From positions 1-61,208 of the forward strand of contig JADGPG010000008.1 in NCBI GenBank assembly GCA_017882545.1: 61,208 nucleotides of DNA. The letters are read 5' to 3'. Positions within the stretch are counted from its first letter, which is position 1. Each line of letters starts with the position of its first letter. The notes under the pieces are model-generated. The model was given only the letters and a program-made list of their open reading frames with translations, did no database searches and had not been told where the DNA came from. Below, piece by piece: positions 56,005-61,208 of the stretch. Both the position numbers and the translations under genes were made by a program. The stretch comes from Thermoleophilia bacterium (lineage in GTDB: Bacteria; Actinomycetota; Thermoleophilia; Miltoncostaeales; Miltoncostaeaceae).

Positions 56005-57006
56005 TCACTCCGCCGATGTGTCAGCGGCGCCCTCGGCGGGATGACCTAGCGCGACGCCCACGATCGGTGTCTCCGCGGAGCCCGACATGCGCGCTCGTTC
56101 GGCGTTGACGACAACGCCCGCCAGCATCGCCGCGTTGCACAGCCAGAGCCACACCAGGAATCCGATCACGCCGCCGAGAGATCCGTAGGTCGCGTTGTAC
56201 GTGGCGAAGCGTGCGAGGAACACCCCGAATATCGCCGACCCGACCGCGGCCAGGACGACGCCAACGCACGCGCCCGCACTGAGGAGGCGAAACCTCGCGT
56301 GCGGGATGTCCGGCGCGGCCCAGTCGAGGATCGAGAAGATGGCGACCGTGAGCGCGACGATGAACGGCCACTTGACGATGTCCCAGACCACGACCGGTTG
56401 CGATCCGATCCCGGCCGCCGAACCGAGGGCTCGGGCGATGGCACCGGTGAGCACCAACGAGAACCCCACGACGCCGACCATCACGATCATTCCAAGCGTG
56501 AGCAGGACCTGGAGCGGCCGACGTTGCCAGAACGGCCGCCGCTCCCGGACCCCGTAGATCTCATTTGCCGCCCGCGAGTATGCGGCGACATAGCCCGATG
56601 CGGCCCAGATCGTGGCAAGCAGCCCGACGGTCAGCAATGCCGTGGCTCCGCCCTTCGCCCTGACGACGTCGCTCAGCGTCCCGCGGAGCGCGTGGGCCTG
56701 CGATCCCGCGCCGATGTCTGCCAGGATCCCGAGCACGGAATTGACCGTTTGCGGATACTGTCCGACGACGCCGACGAGCGCGACGAGACAGATCATGGCG
56801 GGAAAGAGCGCAAGTAGGCCGTAGAAGGTAAGGCCTGCAGCGCGGTCGGCAAGTTGGTGTTCGCGCCACGCCCGGGCACACGCACGTACGAACGACCACC
56901 GGGACCCGTGCTCGTCGCCCGTTCCCGGAATTGCCGCGGGAGATCCCGGTTCGCCCGTCGGCCGGGCGTCGCCGGTTGCGGGCTGGCGTCTGGATGGTGT
57001 CGGCAT
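56005..57006 (-). CDS. YihY/BrkB family inner-membrane protein
   Basis: 333 residues. A polar N-terminus (about 1-50), then six membrane spans with the family marks RAAGLTFYGLLALFPAMI (first span), GYVAAYSRAANEIYGVRE, and a last block YNATYGSLGGVIGFLVWLWL. Previously called ribonuclease BN; now an uncharacterised membrane protein. AAGG lies 9 bases before ATG 57006. It follows the sigma module on the same strand and may belong to its regulon. Confidence 0.9.
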   Translation of the reverse strand: MPTPSRRQPATGDARPTGEPGSPAAIPGTGDEHGSRWSFVRACARAWREHQLADRAAGLTFYGLLALFPAMICLVALVGVVGQYPQTVNSVLGILADIGAGSQAHALRGTLSDVVRAKGGATALLTVGLLATIWAASGYVAAYSRAANEIYGVRERRPFWQRRPLQVLLTLGMIVMVGVVGFSLVLTGAIARALGSAAGIGSQPVVVWDIVKWPFIVALTVAIFSILDWAAPDIPHARFRLLSAGACVGVVLAAVGSAIFGVFLARFATYNATYGSLGGVIGFLVWLWLCNAAMLAGVVVNAERARMSGSAETPIVGVALGHPAEGAADTSAE

Positions 57007-57214
57007 CAATTCGGCCTTACCCGATCTGCAGACCGCTCCCGCCCGGGCCGGGCCCGCGGGCTCACCGTCAGGCGACTCGGAGGCGAAGTATCCGCATGTC
57101 GGAATGCCGTGCCGGGGGGCAGTTGGTGCCGGCTCTCGGCGATGGGAGCGGCGGTCGGGCACGTGGCCGCCCGGCCACCGCACACCCTCGCGCGTCGACC
57201 CGTGCGTCGCGGGG

Positions 57215-57610
57215 TCAGGGCGCCGCATCCCCGTTTGCGGAGCCCACCGTGATCGTCAGGTATTCGCCGTCCGGCCCGGTGTCGGTCCGCACGCCATCGG
57301 CGAGTCGGTCGATCACGGGGCCCACGCCCGGGACGATCGATGCGGTCCTGAGCCCGTCCGCACCGCCCACTTTCAGTGGGCCGACGCGGACGACGACTGC
57401 CCGCGATTCCGGCTGGAGCGCGAATCGCACCCGGCCGTCGAGGGTGAACCGGTGAGCGGACTGGCTCAACGTCGCCACCACGACGTCGAGGTCCCCGAGT
57501 TGATCGAGGTTGATGTCGGCCTGACTGCCGATTGCCGCAGCGGTACGCTCGAGCACTGGCAGCACTGCGGGGCCGACCGCAAGATCGAGCACTGCCGGGT
57601 CCGAAATCAT
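57215..57610 (-). CDS. RsbW-like ATPase-fold protein, divergent (tentative)
   Basis: 131 residues. AVGPAVLPVLERTAAAIG, DLDVVVATLSQSAHRF, and the C-terminal RAVVVRVGPLKVGGADGLR..PGVGPVIDRLADGV follow the order of the N-terminal helices and C-terminal strand of RsbW-type HATPases. The N-box and G1 box are not recognisable. It lies 190 bp after rsbW on the same strand. It may be a pseudo-kinase partner; the call is inference. ATG 57631 is another possible start. Confidence 0.45.
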   Translation of the reverse strand: MISDPAVLDLAVGPAVLPVLERTAAAIGSQADINLDQLGDLDVVVATLSQSAHRFTLDGRVRFALQPESRAVVVRVGPLKVGGADGLRTASIVPGVGPVIDRLADGVRTDTGPDGEYLTITVGSANGDAAP

Positions 57611-57800
57611 CCGTCGAACTCCACCCGACACGACCTCGGGACGCGATCACCGTGGACGCATCCGCGCGTCCGGATCGGGGACTGGGTGGGGCACGCGGCG
57701 GTCACGCCGACGAACGTACCCGCCATGTGCGGGATCGAGCGGGCACTCGTGATCTCCCCCTGCCGCGGGGTCCACAGCGAACCGGTGGGTCGCGCCGCGC

Positions 57801-58217
57801 TCACCGCGAGATCCGGAAGGTCATTCCGACACGGGTTCCGGACCCGTCCTCATTTGCGGTGATGGACATCTCCTCAGACAGGGCCGCGATGAGTTGAATC
57901 CCAAGGCCGAGGCCGGGATTTACCCGCTCCACACGCGGGACGATGCCGCAACCGTGATCGATGACGTGAATGATCAGCTCGTCAGAGTGGATCCACAATT
58001 CGACGCGCATCGGTCCGGGGCGGTCCGGATAGGCGTGGACAACCACGTTCGCCGCCGCCTCGGACACTGCGAGCCGTAGATCGTCACATGCCTCCGACGA
58101 CATCCCGAGCAGGTCGGCAACGCCCGCGACCGCCTGTCGGATGACGGCGACCGCTTCAGGCTCTGCCGGAAGTGCGAGGATGACCGGCGCAGGTCCTGTG
58201 GCATCAGCGGGCGTCAG
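57801..58217 (-). CDS. rsbW: Anti-sigma serine kinase, RsbW/SpoIIAB type (non-canonical start)
   Basis: 138 residues when read from CTG 58217. The N-terminal strand/helix VILALPAEPEAVAVIRQAVA leads to the N-box DDLRLAVSEAAANVVVHAY and the ATP-lid/G1 box IHVIDHGCGI with LGIQLIAAL. It should bind the sigma factor and phosphorylate RsbV. The conserved N-terminus has no ATG/GTG/TTG upstream in frame. CTG 58217 has GGAGG 6 bases before it inside the sigma gene. ATG 58204 (TGATG overlap) is in another frame. Either a CTG start or a frameshift applies; ATG 58103 would lose about 38 conserved residues. Confidence 0.82.
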   Translation of the reverse strand: MTPADATGPAPVILALPAEPEAVAVIRQAVAGVADLLGMSSEACDDLRLAVSEAAANVVVHAYPDRPGPMRVELWIHSDELIIHVIDHGCGIVPRVERVNPGLGLGIQLIAALSEEMSITANEDGSGTRVGMTFRISR

Positions 58218-58911
58218 CGCTCCCCTCCTCGGCGATGCGTTGAAGCGTCTCCAGTGACCGAGAGATTAGCCGCGACACGTGCATCTGCGACACGCCCACG
58301 ATCGTGGCGATCTCCGATTGGATCATTCCTCGATCAAAGCGGAGATGGAGGATCAACCGCTCGCGCGCCGGCAACCGGCCCATTCCCTCCTCGAGCGTCA
58401 TGCGGCCTTCAGCGACGGCGTAGCCGAGTTCTTCGACGGGGATCTCCGCGTCCGCATCCTCATCGTCGGACGCCCCGGAACCCGAGAGCGATTTTGGACG
58501 ATACGCCGACGAGGCGGCCACCGCGTCGAGCACCCGATCCATGCTGATCGACGCTTCGGCGGCGATCTCAGCGATGGTCGGGCTCCGCCCGAGGCGGCCC
58601 GTGAGCTCCGAAGCGGCTGCGGTGATTGCGGCATGGTCGTCCTTGACCCCACGCGGGACGTGGACTGGCCACGTCCGGTCCCGAAAGTGACGTCGGATCT
58701 CACCGAGAATCGTGGGTGTGGCAAACGAGGAGAAGTCTGCCCCCCTCGACTCATCGAAGCGATCGACCGCTTTGATGAGTCCAACCATCGCCACTTGTTC
58801 AAGGTCATCCACCGGCTCGCCACGATTCGCGTAGCGACGCGCGAGCGCCCGGGCGAGCTGCTGGTGCTCGAGGATGAAAGCGTTGCGGTCATCAGCGCGC
58901 CCACGGTTCAT
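58204..58911 (-). CDS. Alternative sigma factor of the SigB/SigF (stress/sporulation) group
   Basis: 235 residues. Region 2 (LARALARRYANRGEPVDDLEQVAMVGLIKAVDRFD, then FSSFATPTILGEIRRHFRD), region 3 (VPRGVKD, TGRLGRSPTIAEIAAEASIS) and region 4 with the helix-turn-helix MIQSEIATIVGVSQMHVSRLISRSL. The VPRG and LGRSPT blocks are typical of SigB/SigF. It is overlapped by the rsbW start. Autoregulation is likely, but no promoter was identified. Confidence 0.93.
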   Translation of the reverse strand: MNRGRADDRNAFILEHQQLARALARRYANRGEPVDDLEQVAMVGLIKAVDRFDESRGADFSSFATPTILGEIRRHFRDRTWPVHVPRGVKDDHAAITAAASELTGRLGRSPTIAEIAAEASISMDRVLDAVAASSAYRPKSLSGSGASDDEDADAEIPVEELGYAVAEGRMTLEEGMGRLPARERLILHLRFDRGMIQSEIATIVGVSQMHVSRLISRSLETLQRIAEEGSADAR

Positions 58912-58982
58912 GCGTCTGTCGAAGGGTCTGGTGCCAGCACCGGGGGAAAACTACCCGTCTTGCGGTTGCGCAAACCTCGACG

Positions 58983-59345
58983 TCAGGTTGCGAGGTCCGC
59001 CAGATCGGCGGTCGCATCAATTTCCAGGAAGTGCCCGCGGAGGCGCGTGAGGTCCAACACACGCGTCACCGCACGCGATGGCGCCATGATCGCGACCACC
59101 TGGTTCCGCGACGACGCCTGGGCCTCGAGCAGCGCACGAACGCCCGTCGAGTCGACGAAGCCCACGGCGGCCATGTCGAGGACGACCGTGCCTGTCGCGC
59201 CGTTGGATGTTCCCGCGAGTGCGGCGCGGAGGTCCGGCGCGCTCGCCAGATCGAGCTCGCCGTCGAGACGTAGCACCGTGAGATTTCCCTCGCGCCGCGA
59301 AGAAATCTGCAATCCGCCAGCGGCGTTTGGACCCGGGGTCTCCAT
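58983..59345 (-). CDS. rsbV: Anti-sigma factor antagonist, RsbV/SpoIIAA type (STAS domain)
   Basis: 120 residues. A STAS domain with LRLDGELDLASAPDLRAAL and the phosphorylation site Ser66 in VGFVDSTGVRALLEA. Unphosphorylated protein sequesters RsbW and frees sigma; the PP2C protein at 53189 is a candidate phosphatase. It is first in the rsbV-sigma-rsbW order, 71 bp before the sigma start. Confidence 0.93.
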   Translation of the reverse strand: METPGPNAAGGLQISSRREGNLTVLRLDGELDLASAPDLRAALAGTSNGATGTVVLDMAAVGFVDSTGVRALLEAQASSRNQVVAIMAPSRAVTRVLDLTRLRGHFLEIDATADLADLAT

Positions 59346-59745
59346 GAATCGAAGCTAGCAGCATTGCAACGGGCCGCACAACGCGAGGGCATCGACGGGC
59401 CCCCGGGATCCGGCGCACCGCCGACCCCGTGTACCGACCTTCCGCAAGTTCGGGCATCGCGACGCGAGCGGTCGAACGGATACTGGGCTGGACGGCGACG
59501 GTCAGCCGCTCCCGTGACTGCCGTCCAGCCAAAGTGCCGACCCGGGCAGGTCCACCGGACGTCGGCGATTTGAGTGTTCCCAGGCAGTCGGCGTCCGAAA
59601 CCTGTGGAATCCCGCGTCGCGCAGCCGCCGGATGATCCGGGCCCACACACGGCTGCATCCGACGCGCTGGCCGGTGGCGAACGACCCCCCGCCAGCCACA
59701 CCACGAGCCCAGACCTCCGACGGTCATCGCGCGACCGGGTTGCCT

Positions 59746-60268
59746 GCTCGTTGAGTCCGCGGCGCATGAACCTACCGCTCGCGAGCTTCGTCAACGTCGT
59801 GTCGGCGGTGCTCTCTTCGTGGAGGGTGTCCCAGAGGATGTCGCCGGCCTTGCGCAATCCGAGCTCGTCCGCGAGCGGGCAGGACGCCCCGTACGCGGCG
59901 ATCTCGCAATGCCCAATTCGTTGCGCCGCGGCGATCAGCGCACGATCGCGCACGGTTGGATCGCCGCCGGTGGACATGATGCGCTCGCTCCCTCGGGAAC
60001 GGCCGGGCATCGTGTCGCATTCGTTGTTCGGATGCTGCATCTCACGTGTGCCGAGAATGCTCTCGAGCCGGGAGATGTGCGCCCCGGTCTCGGCGAGATG
60101 CTGCTCGACGGCGGACTGCAGGTCGTCTGGGGCTGCGGCGTGCGCGACCTTCGGAAGCGCAGCGACGACCTGCAGCTCGGCACTCCACAGGTCCGCGAAC
60201 ACATCCCTGCCATGAGTGAGTGCATGACCTCTCCGACCACGGGGGAATCGGTGCCCGCCCGCCGCCAT
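59746..60268 (-). pseudogene. DUF892 (YciF-like) ferritin-like protein, C-terminus not properly closed
   Basis: The frame carries the DUF892 four-helix pattern: VFADLWSAELQVVAALPKVA, LQSAVEQHLAETGAHISRLE, then DRALIAAAQRIGHCEIAAYG and AGDILWDTLHEESTADTTLT with the expected Glu/His residues. It is linked to stress in enterobacteria. The domain ends near 59750, but no stop follows: the frame stays open to 59066 and would overlap rsbV by about 280 nt. A lost stop, frameshift or long unnatural tail is likely. The start may be ATG 60268 or GTG 60202. 59346-59745 has no other gene. Confidence 0.6.
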
Positions 60269-60697
60269 TCCCCGCGGCGACGAGGCCCGTGCCCCCAGGC
60301 CTGCCATCCTCGGAGCGTCGATAAACGCCCGTTGATCGCGGCCGATGCGGATCGCGTGTCGAACATGCGGCACCCGACGGCCGACCCGATGGATGCATCT
60401 CGTGATGGGACTCCCAGCCCGAGAGCGATGGCGTCGTCAGTTGTCGCCCCATGGTGCGCCGAGCCACGGTCGGGACCGCGCGCGCGGCATCTGCGCTGCG
60501 ACACGGCGCTGATCTCGTGCGTGGTCGCACCCGACTGGGCGCGTCGCGACTGCGCACCACCACGACCGCGGACGCCGTCTGCGCCGGTCCATCCCGGCGT
60601 CCCTGCCGCGACCGCCGCCGGCGTCCAGCATCGCCTGTTGTGGTGCCCGACCACGGCTCTCGGGTCTCACCGGGCCACCGGCCCTGTGGTGGCCCGG
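60269..60697. other. Intergenic; no gene seen
   Basis: About 430 bp between the DUF892-like frame and the PfpI-like gene. Only Arg-rich shadow frames. Confidence 0.35.
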
Positions 60698-61208
60698 TTA
60701 CCCGTCCACGCTGCGTATGACGTCGCTGGATCCCGCAAACGCGTCTCGGATCGCGGAGCAGAACACGCCGAGGTCACTCGGATTGCGACTGGACACGATG
60801 TTGTCATCAACCCACACGGGTTCGTCGACCCACGTGGCACCCGCGTTTCGAATGTCGGTCGCAAGGCTCGGCCACGACGTCAGTGTGCGACCCCGCACGA
60901 CATCGGCCTCGACCAGCAACCACGGTCGGTGACAGATCACGCCGATCGGCCGCTCGCGCTCGGCGAAGCTGCGCACGAATGCGACGGCCGCAGAATCCAT
61001 CCGAAGTTGATCGGCATTCACCACGCCGCCGGGTATCACCAGCGCCGCGTCATCCAGCGGGTCGACATCGGTCAGAATCTGATCCGCAGGGACCGATCGG
61101 GTCGGTCGCAGGTGATCGACCAAGTGGATCAGGTCCGGTCGCGGCGCCACGACATCGACGTTTGCCCCGTCGGCTCGTAGCGTGTCGACGGGCATGGACA
61201 GCTCCGCG
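60698..61208 (-). CDS. DJ-1/PfpI family protein, 5' end cut by window edge
   Basis: At least 170 residues. The sequence at the edge (AELSMPVDTLRADGANVDVV) is the usual second helix of PfpI proteins, so the true start lies outside the window and the Met at 61195 is internal. The nucleophile elbow GVICHRPWLLVEADVVRGR holds the conserved Cys-His, then LTSWPSLATDIRNAGATWVD and SSRNPSDLGVFC. Glyoxalase III-, deglycase- or protease-like activities are known in the family; none can be assigned. Confidence 0.85.
   Translation of the reverse strand, partial: AELSMPVDTLRADGANVDVVAPRPDLIHLVDHLRPTRSVPADQILTDVDPLDDAALVIPGGVVNADQLRMDSAAVAFVRSFAERERPIGVICHRPWLLVEADVVRGRTLTSWPSLATDIRNAGATWVDEPVWVDDNIVSSRNPSDLGVFCSAIRDAFAGSSDVIRSVDG

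Overview
This is a high-GC (about two-thirds G+C) bacterial chromosome segment. Gene content and protein style (ergothioneine genes egtBCD, GAF/PAS-rich sensors, a SigB/SigF-type partner-switching module, GTG/TTG/possible CTG starts) suggest a high-GC Gram-positive of the Actinomycetota. I would guess Thermoleophilia/Solirubrobacterales, but that is inference and no rRNA or marker operon confirms it. No rRNA, CRISPR array or intact insertion sequence was seen.

Layout. (1) 0.06-1.4 kb: secreted GH5 glycosidase, followed by a decayed MFS-transporter fragment. (2) 2.05-12.0 kb: a roughly 9.8 kb accessory island bounded by a complete tRNA-Gly(TCC) (11934-12006) and a 47-nt direct repeat of that tRNA's 3' part (2092-2138), which still carries the presumed original tRNA terminator. 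Cargo: a radical-SAM sulfatase maturase divergent from an arylsulfatase, a DUF2252 protein, a K+ channel, an aquaporin, and several fragments, including a sulfatase-N-terminus/aquaporin-C-terminus chimera. No integrase remains. (3) 12.0-25.8 kb: ordinary chromosomal genes: a GGDEF/HD-GYP protein, a nitronate monooxygenase-like gene with an internal deletion, aldehyde dehydrogenase, nfo, gltX, tRNA-Pro, a GAF histidine kinase, mscL, moeA and a membrane glycosyltransferase.

(4) 26.3-34.2 kb: the most unusual region. An intact tRNA-Thr(TGT) is followed by four more direct copies of its 47-nt 3' half at about 27.6, 28.8, 32.9 and 34.2 kb, dividing the region into four modules with one to three genes each (RibD-like reductase; double zinc-ribbon protein; MreB plus two small genes; EamA-type transporter). 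A tyrosine-recombinase tail, with His at the position expected for the nucleophile Tyr, precedes one copy. The first four copies are followed at a fixed distance of about 66-68 bp by TCGGTCY-like heptamers; the last copy is not. I read this as a tandem array of degenerate integrative elements at one tRNA attachment site.

(5) 34.9-42.8 kb: OsmC, several membrane proteins of unknown function, a secreted glutamic (G1) peptidase, a second DUF2252 protein and a small zinc-ribbon protein. (6) 42.9-51.7 kb: SF2 helicase, egtBCD, mutS2 and a nitroreductase-family protein. (7) 52.3-61.2 kb: stress signalling: a PAS/GAF/PP2C (RsbU-like) phosphatase and, on the other strand, an RsbV-RsbSigma-RsbW order with an extra ATPase-fold-like protein. 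YihY, DUF892 and PfpI-type stress genes lie around it. The PfpI-type gene is cut by the right edge of the window.
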